Shown here in pieces: positions 36,988-48,822 of a stretch of 62,000 bases of DNA. The position numbers and the translations under genes were made by a program. How positions within the stretch are numbered: position 1 is the stretch's first letter; every line of letters starts with the position of its first letter. The notes beneath the pieces were generated by a model, which worked only from the letters and a program-made list of their open reading frames with translations, made no database searches and was not told the DNA's origin. This stretch comes from Cryptomeria japonica (taxonomy: Eukaryota > Streptophyta > Pinopsida > Cupressales > Cupressaceae): the NCBI RefSeq assembly GCF_030272615.1, contig NC_081409.1, forward strand, positions 239,907,832-239,969,831, given 5' to 3'.

Positions 36988-37714
36988 ATGATGATATTTT
37001 TAAAGATGTTCGTGGAAATTTTGGATTTCATTAAAGTTTTAGTGGATGTTTTAAATGGAACTTTTGATTGTCCTCCTAGGGATGGTGTTGAAATGAATCA
37101 TACTTGTACCTCTCCTAGAGTATCTTTTATTCATGAGGAAATTGTTAATAATTTTATCAATGATCTCTCCAATGGAGATGTAGCATTGAAAATTAATGAC
37201 AAATCATCTTCTCATAAGGTTAATTTGGTGTGAGAGGGGCATACTTCACACATTTCTGATCAAAATATTAACACTTCTATCACCTTAGATCCCCCTCATT
37301 CTCCAAGAGATGATCTTAGCCATCAACATGTTTTGAGATAGGATGATGCTATGGATTTTCTTAATGATATGTCACCTAATATAACATTGAGCAGAGATGA
37401 AGCTTTATATGATGAGAACACTTCTTCCCAACCTAACCCAGTGGACATGAATAATGATGATAAACGTGAGAATATCCCTACAAGAATCCATCCTCCTTCA
37501 TATGTCATTCCATTGGTCCTTCAAAGTAAGCTTACACAACAAATTTCAATGAGGTCGATGATGAAAGTACTTCTCCTTTACATTTTCAAACAAATTATCG
37601 GGCTGGCTATGACATGATTTCTAAACAAGGATATAGTGGACAAGGTCTTAGAAAGATGGAACAAGGAATCAAAGTCACTATAGAACCTCAACCAAATACA
37701 CTTGAGAAGGTGTA
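36988..37714 (+). pseudogene. Relic of a G-patch protein
   Basis: One frame from 36988 is broken at TGA 37231 and TAG near 37336, then shifts near 37540. The shifted frame encodes GYDMISKQGYSGQGL followed by KMEQGI and ends at TAA 37712-37714. The glycine spacing and aromatic residues fit a G-patch motif, though the usual LG is LR. G-patch sequences occur in RNA-processing proteins and in some retroelement polyproteins; given the setting, a decayed gypsy-type element is more likely than a host gene. The upstream part is acidic and Asn/Ser-rich with no further domain. Confidence 0.5.
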
Positions 37715-39589
37715 AGATTTTTTCTCCCTTCATTACCTATTCTACTACTAAGGCCCGATCCTCCTATCCCACAAGAGACAGGGCCTACTCATATGAATCT
37801 AGCAAAGAGAATATTATGGAGACTTAAACATGGTAAAAACATTACTTTTCTTACATAAGATTTATGAAAAACTTTAAGCATAGCAGTAAGGATAAATTAT
37901 GTCTCTCTCACAAAGTCACTCTCACTCTCTTATTGATTGTATTTAGTTCAGACAATTTTCTCCAGATTTAAATGATAGAGCTCATATTCATATTATGCCC
38001 GAAGTCATTTTTTTTTTAAATCCAAATTTGAAGGTAGTTCCTAAGAACTATTTAGCCCTATTATATTTCTCCTCACTATGCGACATTGGTAGCTTACATT
38101 TTTGGGGGATCTTTGTCATTAATGTTGGTACAATTTCATGTGTAATCATACTTCAAGGCTATCAACAAAATAGCCTATTTATTCTTGTCTCCACACTAGG
38201 TGACAAGAATAGTTTTTCAAAAAAAAAATCCCTTCTTTCTAAGGATTCTCTTTTCATTTGTTGAGTTGTGTCCTTTCTAAGGATATCCTTTTTTGCATAG
38301 AATTGTTTGTCCTTCATTAGGATTCTATCCTTACTTGGATGTGTGTATCTATGTATCCTTTATTAGGACCTCTTCCAAGTTGTTTGAAAGTGTTTGTTTT
38401 TATATATGATCTCTCCTTGGTATTGACAGTGTACAATCCTTTATCTAGGACCCCCTTTCCTAGCAATAGGGAAGGTGTGTAGCCTTGGTCTCCTTCCCCT
38501 TTCTTGGAGTTTAATATGTAATATTTGTTAAAGATGTCCTCTTTGAGGTTGATATATTTAGGAAAATATCTATTCCTCCTTCTTTGATAGTCATGCATCC
38601 TTTAAAATGATCCCTTCACACTTGTTGTAATATCTCTTTTATAACTATCTCTTCCTTGGTTACAAGAGTTGTACTCTCTTTCTATCTTGGGAATGTATGT
38701 GGATGATTTCTTAAAGAATATATTCTTGGTGTTGAAGGTGTTTATCTTTGGTGTATTTATCTTCCTACATTAAGATATCAATGTGTAGCTATGTTGACAT
38801 CTTAAGGGGGGTCATATGTGTGGCCTTCTTGTTGTGTGTGTCGGTACACACTGCAAACCCCGTTTTGTAGTAGGTTTTTCAGATTCCTTAAAAACAAAGG
38901 GTTTTTTTTCTAATCCTTGTATTGGTGCATGCTACAACACCTATTTTGTAATATCTTTTTATGATTCCCTTGCAAAAGGAGGATTTGGTTTGGTAATCTC
39001 TATGTGTACATGTTGCAGGACCCATTTTGCAGTAAATATTTTTCAAATTATTTAGCAAAGGAGAGGATTTAATTTATAATATTTCTCAAGAAGAATCAAC
39101 TATCATAACACATCTTGCTAGTCTAGTTTTACTCTCCTTTCTTTCACACAAATCATACTACATAACACACTTTTTTTCTAGTGGACATCATGCTTCTCTC
39201 CCTTTCCATGGATCACCTATCATAACACAACTTTCTAGCTAGTGGAATCCATGTTCCTTTCTCTTTTTCCCCATGAAACCATTGCAAAACATACCTTTCT
39301 AGTTGTTGGACCATGGCTTTTTCTCTCATCAATTTGGCGTATTCTCTTAATATTTCTATACGTTTGTTTATGTTATTGTTGTAGCATTCTAAGAATGATA
39401 TTAATGGTTGATAGATTTTTAGTATCAAGGTCCCTTCAACTATTTGAAATGGAGCCTTTTTTTTAGTACTAACCCATTTTGCATGTTTTTTTGTTTGCCT
39501 CTATTTTCCTTTTTTCCCTTTTGTTCCTCTTTTCTTTGTTTTTCTTTTTTCTACATATCCTTCCTTGTATTTGATTGTGTGAGTTAAGA
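37715..39589. repeat. Decayed tandem-repeat region
   Basis: T-rich noncoding sequence with two visible diverged tandem series. Three units of about 80-90 bp start near 38842, 38924 and 39006 (each with TACA or TGCA, a CCC(C)GTTTTG/CCTATTTTG/CCCATTTTG block and an AAAGG(A)GGATTT end). Four units of about 55-65 bp lie at 39095-39330 (each with CATAACACA or similar, CTAGT and CTCTCC/TTTCTC). Looser repeats of TATCCTTTATTAGGA type lie at 38280-38470. It resembles the hypervariable untranslated region of a gypsy element. Confidence 0.5.
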
Positions 39590-41845
39590 TGTAATGTCCC
39601 CTTCTTAGCCAGAATCAACAAATCAAATAATTCTATTAATGAAGTCCTCATAGACTAATAAGGACGGGCAAAGGACACTGGACTAATGATTTTCTCCTAT
39701 TTCAGAGGGAACTTTAGAGTAAACATGGGTGGAATCAGTTGACAATGTTTTTATCTCCAAGTTGCCAATCTAAAACTGCATTAAACCCTAGAATATCTCC
39801 TTCAAAGGCATACACGAGTCTAGAGAGAGAGTGAGGTGCTTCCTTGTCAGGTATCCATGAGGAGAGAGAGAAAAAGAAAATTAAAAGAGAGATTAAAGTT
39901 GATGCATAGAACTTTAATCTCTCCTCGGGTCACTAAAGACACATTTATAATATAAAGTTTCACCCTTTCGTAAGTTCTTATTCCTAGTGAGAGAGTGAAA
40001 GGGGAAGTGAGAGATAAAAGACTGGTTTGAGTAAAAAAGCATATAACATAAAGTGAGTACTCCAGAAGAGAAGATTGTTATGTGGGAAAAAGTAACTATT
40101 ATTTAATTCATAAATTTGATTGACGTGTTAGGGTCTCAACCCTAATTAGGACAACTTGAGGAAAGGTTTTTAAAGGTCATTGGAGACTCATTTCTTATTC
40201 ATGTTTTTTGCTGATAATTATTTTTGCTTCCTTGTGGATCTTATCAACCTTAGGGTTTTGATAAATTTGGAGATGGAAATCTCCATTGTTTTGCACATCT
40301 GCAGTTGTGAGAGACTAGCCAAGGGTGTGAGGAGAAACTCCATATTCAGGGGTTTCCATTGAACATCAAATTTGAATAATTTTTGTAACAAATCTGAAGC
40401 CTCCTACTTGCTTGTGTTTGTGGTCATACTTTCTAGATTAAAAGGCTTGGAAAATACATTTTTTGGATCATCTTTGCATGAGGGTTGTATTGGCATATGA
40501 GAACAAGTTGTGTGAAGACCTAGCAACAGTTTTGAAGAGCTTCTTGGATTAGTTGAAGAATTTTTTATAGTGGTTGTAGTGAGGTGGCTACTTGGAAGGC
40601 CAACCATCTTTATAATTCTTTTGGTGGTTATCTTTGTCACAAAATTTTCTCTTGGTGGTTGTCCCTCATCGTACTCTCATCTCTAACACATCAATACAGT
40701 CCACAAGGATTGCAGCAGTTAAAAAGGGCCTGAAAACCATTAAATTAGATTCATATCAGACCGTATTGACTGAGGATTTGGAGTTCATAAACTATCCCAA
40801 CTCAAGGGATAACTTCCATCTATGCATTGCAAACCCATTGTCCCCAGCGAACTACCTTATGATAGTAATCTGGAGTGGAAAAGATAAGATTTTTGATCTC
40901 TGTGAGCTAATTTCTGAGTAAGCACCTCATTTCTGAGTGAGTTTCTTGTTGTATGTTCCATCAAAAGTTCAATTTTCTCCTCCTCCAACCACCGGGTATG
41001 TTAGTGGTGCATTAAAGGACTTCATTGTTTGTAACTGAACTATTGTCTGGAGATTGATATATCTAATTTCAATGAAATATTAGTATAAGTATTGAACTTA
41101 AATACAATTTCAATTCTATTCCAACTCCTACTTGAAGATATTTATTTCCTTTCTTTCAAAAAACTTCAAACAAAAAATACTACATCTTCTGCAACTTCTA
41201 TCTAGCTCTGAAAGATCACATTCAAAAAAACACATAGTATTATTAATATAACTAAAGAACAAGCATATGTTCTTCTACCATTCAAGCTTTTAGTTCTCTA
41301 GAGAGGGTGGATATTACATAAGATCCTAAGACTGGGGACTTGTTCCCTCAAACTTAGTGACATCTTGCTTCTTGTAGTCTTTCTTTTGGTTGCTCAAATC
41401 TCTCTCTCTCTTTCTTCTACTTTACCATGAGTATGAGTGTAATTACATAATCCCACTAAATTGGGGGCTAAATGTGGTGTGGTAAATTGTAACCCCTTAC
41501 AATTTCATGCTTCTTTATCAGCCCTTACTTAGTGTGTCTCCTCCTTACTAAGCCTTAACATTTTGAAGATGTGCATGTGTGCAAAAGGGTTATACCCTAC
41601 CTAGGGATTTTGGAACTGCATTCCTCCATAGCCACCAGAAGAACACACCCATGGTGTTGTGGTATTGGTCCTCCCATATTAACATTGGGAGGTTAAACAT
41701 AAAGTGGAAGGTGTTGATGTACTTGAGGCTAAGAAATAGGTATTGACATTGCAAAGTAGTCATAGGTATAGATACATCAACTTAATTAATTGGATTTTTC
41801 CTCTATTGAGGAAGAGATCTAGCAATATTCATCAGAGAGGGATTG
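39590..41845. other. Unassigned stretch, possible LTR start at 39590
   Basis: TGTAATGTCCCCTTC at 39590 looks like an LTR start of a gypsy family, without a matching end. GA-rich sequence lies near 39820-39890. A 95-codon frame at 40634-40921 has fairly protein-like composition in its C-terminal two thirds (TVLTEDLEFINYPNSRDN), but I recognise no family and give it low weight. Confidence 0.4.
41474..41556. repeat. Dispersed repeat block K, copy 2
   Basis: Matches 25965-26045: AATTGTAA-CCCC-TTACAATT inverted repeat, then GCCCTTACTTAGTGTG and TCTCCTCCT. Confidence 0.6.
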
Positions 41846-42281
41846 TGAGCATAAAAAACACCCCAAGACTGAGAGGGGTGGTGAATCAATCTTTGAACAA
41901 ATTTTAACACTTTATAACAATTCATATTAAGCTTTAAACATTAATCTAATCAGCAGCAAAGAGACATAAACAATAAACACACATGCACAAGAGAGCACCA
42001 GATTTACATCAGAAAACCAACAAAGAAAAAACCATAGTGAGATTTAACTCGCACTATATAAACAATATTACAATTTGTTGAAGGGATCACTCCCCAAGGA
42101 AGCTCACTTCTCTTGAAAGGAATTGCAAACTAAGGATCACTTCCCTTGGGAAATATACAAAGGACTTGCTAGAGAGATTCACTATCTCCAAGAAAGATAC
42201 ATGAATATTTGAGTTACTATGAATATGCCTTCAACAAAATTAAATCCAAAAATATCCTTTAGACATAGCTACTCTTGACTC
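41846..42281 (-). repeat. Reversed LTR fragment interrupted by LTR H
   Basis: On the minus strand it ends with CACCACCCCTCTCAGTC and a TGAGC-side terminus at 41846, the standard LTR 3' end here. Its start is cut by the H LTR at 42282. Confidence 0.55.
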
Positions 42282-43182
42282 TGTTGGCCTATTGTCATTG
42301 ATGTAATGGATATGATTTGGTTTGGCATGTGTGTATGTCATTCAGTCTAGAAGTTTCCTTCTATGATGTTCCCTTCATTATGCAATGTATGCATGAGCTT
42401 ACTTCATGCAACATTGAGGTCCGGTATTTACTCTTATCGGAAGATGTTTTGGGTCCAATCCCATCCAAACACGATGAGAGAAGATTCTTCATGGTGTCTT
42501 TTGATCTGATCCTATCTAGATGTTTTGGAAGCATATTCTACAAGGCATTTTATGATTTGAATTTGAAGTCGACACCACATGGAGATATTTTGGTTGTTGT
42601 AGTGTGTGGATAGTCCGATCTCACGCTTTTCAGTTGAGCCGACTCATCAGAATAATTGATGTGGATATATATTTCCACTAGTGTTGTATCTTAGAGGCAT
42701 GGTTGTTGAAAAAAACTATTTTGTGTTCAGTGTGTATATGCGAAAATTTTTGTGGATGTAAATATTGTTATGTAGATTAAGTGCAGTGAATGTATAAGAT
42801 AGTTTTGTGAACTTCAAAGGAATTGTAACCTATGCATATTTCATATGCAGCTCTAACAGTTCAAATTTTGTATACTCCATTATTCGATAGTGAGCCCCTT
42901 TGTATTTGGGCAGTGAGCCCTCTAGGCTATGATCCCAAACTGACAGTGAGCAACCCCTCGTACTGTGTAACTGGTTACATATTGCATCATTCCTGAGAGA
43001 ACACTCTCTTAGTGGTTTTTCCCGTATTGGGTTTTCCACGTACAAATCCAGTGTTACATGTTTTGTGCTAATTTTCTTTGTTGTATTTAGAATATGTTAT
43101 GTGATTGGTTAGTTAGAAGTTTTAATAAGTTCAAGGGAATACTAATTCATCCCTCCCCTCTTATTATTTCAGATATTCAACA
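42282..43182 (+). repeat. 5' LTR of element H
   Basis: TGTTGGCCTATTGTCATTGATG...ATTCAACA, 901 bp. It carries TTTTTCCCGTATTGGGTTTTCC near 43017-43038 and CATCCCTCCCCTCTTATT near 43148. A PBS follows two bases later. Confidence 0.82.
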
Positions 43183-43184
43183 GT

Positions 43185-43197
43185 TGGTATTAGAGCC
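43185..43197 (+). promoter_or_regulatory. Primer binding site of element H
   Basis: TGGTATTAGAGCC, one C-to-T change from the A and D sites. Confidence 0.85.
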
Positions 43198-43257
43198 AAT
43201 TCCTTTGAAAGAGTTTAACCACTCGAAGGAGATCTAAAAAGTTGAACTTATGGATTT

Positions 43258-43845
43258 TGTGTGCGGGAAAAGTGGTGCGATGAAATAAAAAATACGAATT
43301 CAGGACTAGTCCACACACCAATGGGACTCTTGGTGCAAGTTATGGAGTTATATGAAATAACTCAACTTCCCAAGGGATGTTCCATTGTTCTCTATCTTGC
43401 AAGACCCCTCAAGCCAATGCCTTTGCTCTCAGATCACTGAGCAAAGTGACTTAGGGATGACAATCATGAGAATGAGGGATGTTTGATCAATCTAACATGA
43501 ATGCAATCTTAAATGTGCATGATATTAACAAACATGAATTAAACTAGCATGAATATGATGATAAGATGAAAGGATTAGTAAAAGAACTATCCTAACATGA
43601 TACACTAGCTTAATATGATTATTTATGATAATAGAAATGCTTCAAAAATGTTTATTAGATTATTTCTATTCAAAGAGAGACTAAATGCTTTATAAAATGA
43701 GTATAGATTAGATGCATGAAACTTGGATGATGAGTAAAATGTCTATAAGTTTGACACTAAAGACTTGGATCTCTAAATGGAGGAATGAGGCTAAAATGAA
43801 TATTAACTATTAACTTAGGAAAGTGGTCATTTTTATACATCTACA
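43258..43845 (-). repeat. 3' LTR of the Tat element
   Basis: On the minus strand it starts TGTAGATGTATAAAAATGACC and ends in CCCGCACACA. It matches 60746-61335 end to end. Confidence 0.93.
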
Positions 43846-43860
43846 TTTTGCCCCTCTTTG
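43846..43860 (-). promoter_or_regulatory. Polypurine tract of the Tat element
   Basis: CAAAGAGGGGCAAAA on the minus strand, directly before the 3' LTR. Confidence 0.75.
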
Positions 43861-44409
43861 AAGTGACGTGTGTGCACATGTTGATTCAAAGAAAATTTTG
43901 TTGGATATGATGTTTGGGTCAAGATTTTGATATGATGATGTCGTGCCCCAAATTTGATGAACGATATTGATGATGCCCCCTCAGGAAATGAATCAAGTAT
44001 TTTGAAAATTTTTATGATTTGATAATCATTTTTGAATTGATTGCATTTTTAAATTTTGACTATGTTGAATGTAGAGTTTATTGATTCATCTCCCAAAAAA
44101 ATGATGTTTGATAGGGTTTGAAGTGAGAAAAATGACCAAAATACATGCCCCACCTGCTAACCTGAGTTGACTTTTACCCTATAAAAGGTAAAAAGTGATT
44201 TCATTTGGATTATTTGCACCCTTTTGACTTCTTGCAAGAGTGACAAAATGTTGGTTCCCTATGCTTCTCACCGTTTCGAGCGTGTTTGTCAATACCGGAG
44301 ACCCATCACGTATGTTCCACCTCTAAGTCATCCTAATTTTGTCCTTTTTGCTTTTTGTTTTGTCAATTTTGGTCACATTTTTAATTTTTTGCTTTGAATT
44401 TTTGCGGTT

Positions 44410-44730
44410 TAGCGCATAGGGTTTACTCCGTAGCGCATACGATAGACACCATAGCGCGTAGAGTTATTTATCTAGGGTAGCGTCTAGGAGTCATCTTGCA
44501 GCGCGCCATAGGTTTAGGGTAGTAGATAGGATAGAATAGCGCATAGTGCTAATAGGGTAGCACATGTGGGGAATAGGGTAGCGCGTAGGGTTTGTAGGTT
44601 AGCACGAGGGGTAATTTGGGTAGTGCATAGGGCAAAGTTTTTAGTACATAGCCGAGTTTAGCTAGCACATGGGTGGCAGCTTAGCGCATGGGAGGGTTAT
44701 CTTAGTGCGTGAGTAAAAAATAGCTAGAAA
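44410..44730 (+). repeat. 21-bp phased TAGCGCATA array, left (upstream of antisense ORF)
   Basis: About 16 copies of a degenerate core TAGCGCATA start at 44410, 44431, 44452, 44478, 44499, 44520, 44537, 44558, 44579, 44600, 44621, 44642, 44663, 44682, 44703 and 44721. Eleven of fifteen steps are exactly 21 bp. The 12 bases between cores are unrelated. Many cores differ by GCGC becoming GCAC or GTGC, as CpG decay would give. The core reads in the same sense as the plant mobile domain ORF downstream. Confidence 0.85.
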
Positions 44731-45121
44731 GGAGTGGGAAGATGGCATTACGGGGGAAAAATAAATGAGGCAAAAGTAGGTGTCTACCAAGTGCTTTGGG
44801 ATGGATTTTTAGCCAATTTTGTGCCTGCTATGATGATGTTCGAGTCTTTATAGATTGTGAAATTGCTTTTGTTGTTGAAGTACTGAGCTGATTGATTGAA
44901 TGATGATCCTGATTTGGTATTTGATTTGGATCTTTGATTTTTGCCTTGTGATTGAATTTCATGTCCGATATGAGTTCTGATTCTTGAATTCCAATATGGT
45001 TCCTCGTATGATTCTTGCAATATGGATTTTTGAATTGCTTGCATTATGGGTCTTTGATTTTTGGTATGGATCTTCGATATAATTTCTCGATATGGTGCTT
45101 GTGTTATGGGTCTTGATGTTT

Positions 45122-45400
45122 GATATGAAACTTGATTTGATGCTTCATTGTTTCAAGTTGATTTTGTTCTGATTTTGATATTGGATTTGATTTTCGATAT
45201 GGAACTTGATTTGATACTTGTGTTATTTCAAGTTGATTTGATGTTGATATGGAATTTAGGAATTATGATATGGAACTTGATTTGATATTTCGTTGTTTCA
45301 AGTTGATTTTGTGTTGATATAGAATTTTGGAATTCTGATATGGAACTTGATTTGATACTTGTGTTGTTTCAAGTTGATTTTGTTATTGGATATATCGGAT
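45122..45400. repeat. Tandem repeat, four units of 70-74 bp
   Basis: Units start GATATGGAACTTGATTTGAT at 45122 (GATATGAAAC), 45196, 45267 and 45337, each with TTTCAAGTTGATTT. Tandem repeats in the 3' untranslated region are typical of Tat elements. Confidence 0.8.
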
Positions 45401-45479
45401 AGATGTGGGAACTGATGTTTGGACATGTTTTGTTTCTATAGGAATGACTTGGCATACTTCGGTCACGAGAGCAATTTCC

Positions 45480-46612
45480 TAGACCATGGTCTCTGATTCC
45501 TTGGTTGACATAGGCAGATATAGATATTATTGAGAGGTGTGGGTTATCCTCTTTGTTGGACATGCCTCGATATATCATTAACCGGGGTTTGCTGACAGCT
45601 TTGGTAGAGAGGTGGCACAGTGACACAAACACCTTTGATTTGGCTACTGGTGAGATGACAGTCACTCCAGAGGATTGTTATCGGATTCTAAGGATTCCAG
45701 TGATTGGAAAACTATTGTCATATGAGCAAACAAAGGAGGATGGGACAACGGCTCTTCATTGGATATTCCACGATGATCAAATTTGCAGATATGAGATCCC
45801 TTGGCAGGAGTTTATAGATTTTGATTATGCTCCACTACCTTCTATACTAACAGGTTTTGTAGGTGGCTTCGTGTGTCCCGAGGTCAAAGGGACTAGTAGT
45901 GGGGTCGCGAGTGATGTTAGAGGATATGGTGACACAGGGTCGTAGGTTTGCGTGGGGGTCTTGTATGTTGGCCCATCTTTACAAAGAGATGCACCAAGTG
46001 GTGTATCTAGGATACTCGAGTTTATCAGTCAGGCTCACATTATTATAGATGTGGGCTTGGGAGCACATTCCTGTAGCGAGGCCACTTGCAGACAAGATAG
46101 GCCAGTTGGTCGGGCTTATGCATATGGATATACAGGTATAGTTGTCTAGTGTAAGCTGGGCAAACTAGAGCATTAGAGGAGGGTGTTGGATGACATTGAT
46201 ACAGTCATTTGGAGACTGTATATGGATTGTGAGGTGTGGACGGAGGACGAGCTAGAGATGTCCTATGTGTACATGTCTTGATACTTGATAGGGAGGATGC
46301 CTTTTATCATTGAGAGGTTCTTGCATAGCTGAGTTCAACGACAGTATGGTCAAAAGTAGGGTATACCACAGGGAGCATTCATATATGCTCGTCGGAGACA
46401 GGATGTGCCTAAGTGGGGTCCGACTGTTGATAGTGTAGCGGTCATGGAGGAGTACATGCATTTGGCTAGACAGATATGGGATTACAGGTTTGGAGTGGTA
46501 GATGTTGGGATGATGCAAGAGTTCTTCACTTATTTTGTGGTGCATGTTGTAGCACGGATATCAGATCCAGTGGAGATGATTCCCACTTCTGATGATGATG
46601 AGGATGAGTAGT
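45480..46612 (+). pseudogene. Plant mobile domain ORF, antisense within the Tat element
   Basis: Translation shows the plant mobile domain pattern: ADIDIIERCGL, then LLTALVERWHSDTNTFDL, GEMTVTPEDCYRILRIPVIG, a TALHWIF block and, after a one-base shift near 45880, RRFAWGSCMLAHLYKEMHQ. Further along, MPKWGPTVDSVAVMEEYM leads to an acidic DDDEDE end at 46612. It is broken by a TAG just before ADID (45515-45517), TAG 45943, TAG 46046 and several later stops. This domain occurs in MAIN/MAIL proteins and has been captured by transposons. Antisense ORFs between integrase and the 3' LTR are known in Tat elements. Its role in the element is unknown. Confidence 0.8.
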
Positions 46613-47400
46613 CAGAGAGGATAGGGAGATGAAGAGATGAGGGAGAGGGGATGGAGGAGGGATATGGGGATGATGGAGGAGATGACGGGGGAGATGGGAG
46701 GGGAGGTGGTAGAGGGAGATGAGAAGATAGAGGAGGTGATGGAGGAGATAGAGGGAGGAGAGGAGGTGGATTAGTCAGGTAGGTAGTTGGTGAGGGGGGG
46801 AGGGGAGGTTTGGCAGTTGGAGTTGGTGGAGTTGGCTAGGCAGGCGAGGTGATAGCAGTTGTGGGTGGGACAGAGGAGTTCAGGCAACCAACCCAAAGGA
46901 GGAGGTCAGATGTATTACCTCCACCGGTTCCTAGGACAGGGGCAGGGATGGGTGGGACCACGACACAGGTACCTGTTCAGGTCTGGGTACCCACCCAGTG
47001 ACAGGACTCACAGATTAGGTCCCTACAGATCACAGTGCAGTAGCTTCAGGCACAAGTACTGGCTCAGTAGCACCAAATTACGTAGATTACTGCAGAGCGG
47101 GATATGGAGAGAGAGCGTTGGGGTCAAGTAGAGGAGCTTGTAGAGAGCAATGGTTGGTGCCCCGATGGAGGACACATTGAGGGAGATAGGGTACACTACC
47201 ATGGCGGTTGTATGAGGATTTAGTCCCTAAAGAGCAGAGGGCTCCTAGTTTTACTGCTAGTCGATCAACTTGGAGTCAGTCAGGGACAAAGAGCAGAGGT
47301 GTTACAGGGCCTTCTCAATGTGATCCACCTGGAGATCCAAGAGCTGGGACATCTTTCTTGAGACCATCAGCCTCAGGAGATAGTCATACCTGAGAGACTT
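46613..47400 (+). other. Purine-rich tract and low-complexity tail after the antisense ORF
   Basis: 46613-46800 is almost pure A/G with GGAGGAGAT-like repeats. It is followed by a Gln/Pro/Val-rich coding-like tail in shifting frames to about 47400 (RDMERERWGQVEELVES near 47098). It may be the decayed C-terminus of the antisense protein, or noncoding. Confidence 0.5.
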
Positions 47401-47643
47401 GTCTCTATTGTATCTTGATCATTGTGTTGTATTTTGATAGACATGATATCCTTTGTATATTTTGACCATTTTTGACATATATATATGACACCGATTTTCC
47501 GATCCACATGTGATGTGTTTATGGATGATGATTTATGCATTGATATGATATTTCTATGATGATGATGTGATGCTTAGATAAATTCTTTTCATCTAATATT
47601 GATTGATATGATTGATGATGAAGATGCAATGATATTGATTTGT

Positions 47644-47850
47644 GAGATGTATCTTGAAAATGAGATGTATGATAATGATATGATGTGAGATGTATCTTGA
47701 AAATGAGATGTATGATAATGATATGATGTGATTTGTATCTTGAAAATAAGATGTATGATAATGATAATGCAACTAAATGCAAATTTACATGATATGCAAC
47801 TATTTGTAAAATGATATGCAACTATTTGTAACATGATATGCAACTAATTG
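47644..47850. repeat. Two short tandem repeats (43 bp x3, 22 bp x3)
   Basis: A 43-bp unit (GAGATGTATCTTGAAAATGA...) starts at 47644, 47687 and 47730. A 22-bp unit (ATGATATGCAACTATTTGTA..) starts at 47789, 47811 and 47833. Both lie in the 3' region of the Tat element. Confidence 0.85.
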
Positions 47851-48822
47851 ATCATCCTCATTCTGTCATTTGTCAATCCTGTATAGTCACATGTTTTTTC
47901 TTTGTTTTTGTTTATCATCATTGAGCTTTTGATATGTTGAAAGTTTATACAAGCATAATGGTATAATTTAACCATAATGACCTAAGAAAAACTTACATGC
48001 TCTTTGATATTGCAAGATGGCACAAGCATAGAGGTATAATTGAACCAAGACAACCTGAGTGTTGCTTGTGTATAAACAAACAAGACTGAACAATTTGTAT
48101 GCGCAAAGTGGAACAATGTCTTTGGTGATATGTTTTGAATCACATCTCAAGACAAGATTTGCATAGTACAAGTGATCGCCTCACAGATAGAAAACCAAAA
48201 AATATCAAATTCTACGGCCACTTTCTCTAGCTCGATGCATCATTGAGAAAATTTAGGAGATCCAATGATTCAAAAATTTAAAGTGCAAAATAGTCAAAAC
48301 TTCATGTGAGATGTAAAAAAATTATAATTCAAAAAATAATCCATCATGTGTGTGTTGAAAGTGTAATTAGGATCAATGTTTTGTTTTCTCGGCTGAGGAG
48401 TTGTTGTTGATAGGATTTTCTTGGCATGTTGCAATTCTTGTTTGCTTTTTGTTGGAATGCTTCAAGTCAGAGGGATGTTGCCCTTAGCTATAATACCTAT
48501 CGATGTGGATATTTATAGTGATTACCAAGCCATGGTGGGATATAATGAACTGATCTTTAGATAATCAAGGATAGTGACTACGCTAAGTATGTACGGGATA
48601 ATGTTGCATATAAAGTGTTGCGAGATGGCCATTAGCTTTATCTTTGGCTGCAAAAAGATATGAGTAATGATAGATAGAGGATTTGTTCCCTTACAAATAG
48701 CACCTATTGCCAGGTTTTCACCACTTGTTTTTATTGCACTTTTTTGTTGTTTTGATTTTCTTGTATTTTTCTAATTTTTTAATTTTTTTTGTATTTTTCA
48801 CTTTTTCCATGCATTAGACCAC
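47851..48822. other. 3' untranslated spacer of the Tat element
   Basis: Noncoding sequence between the integrase stop and the tandem repeats. Nothing else recognised. Confidence 0.6.

Noticed and set aside
40634-40921. Possible small gene of 95 codons
   Set aside because: Composition is protein-like in part, but no family, start context or copy is visible. Mentioned under the surrounding stretch only.
46252-46545. Minus-strand ORF of 97 codons opposite the plant mobile domain relic
   Set aside because: Shadow of the plus-strand coding relic, which has clear domain homology.
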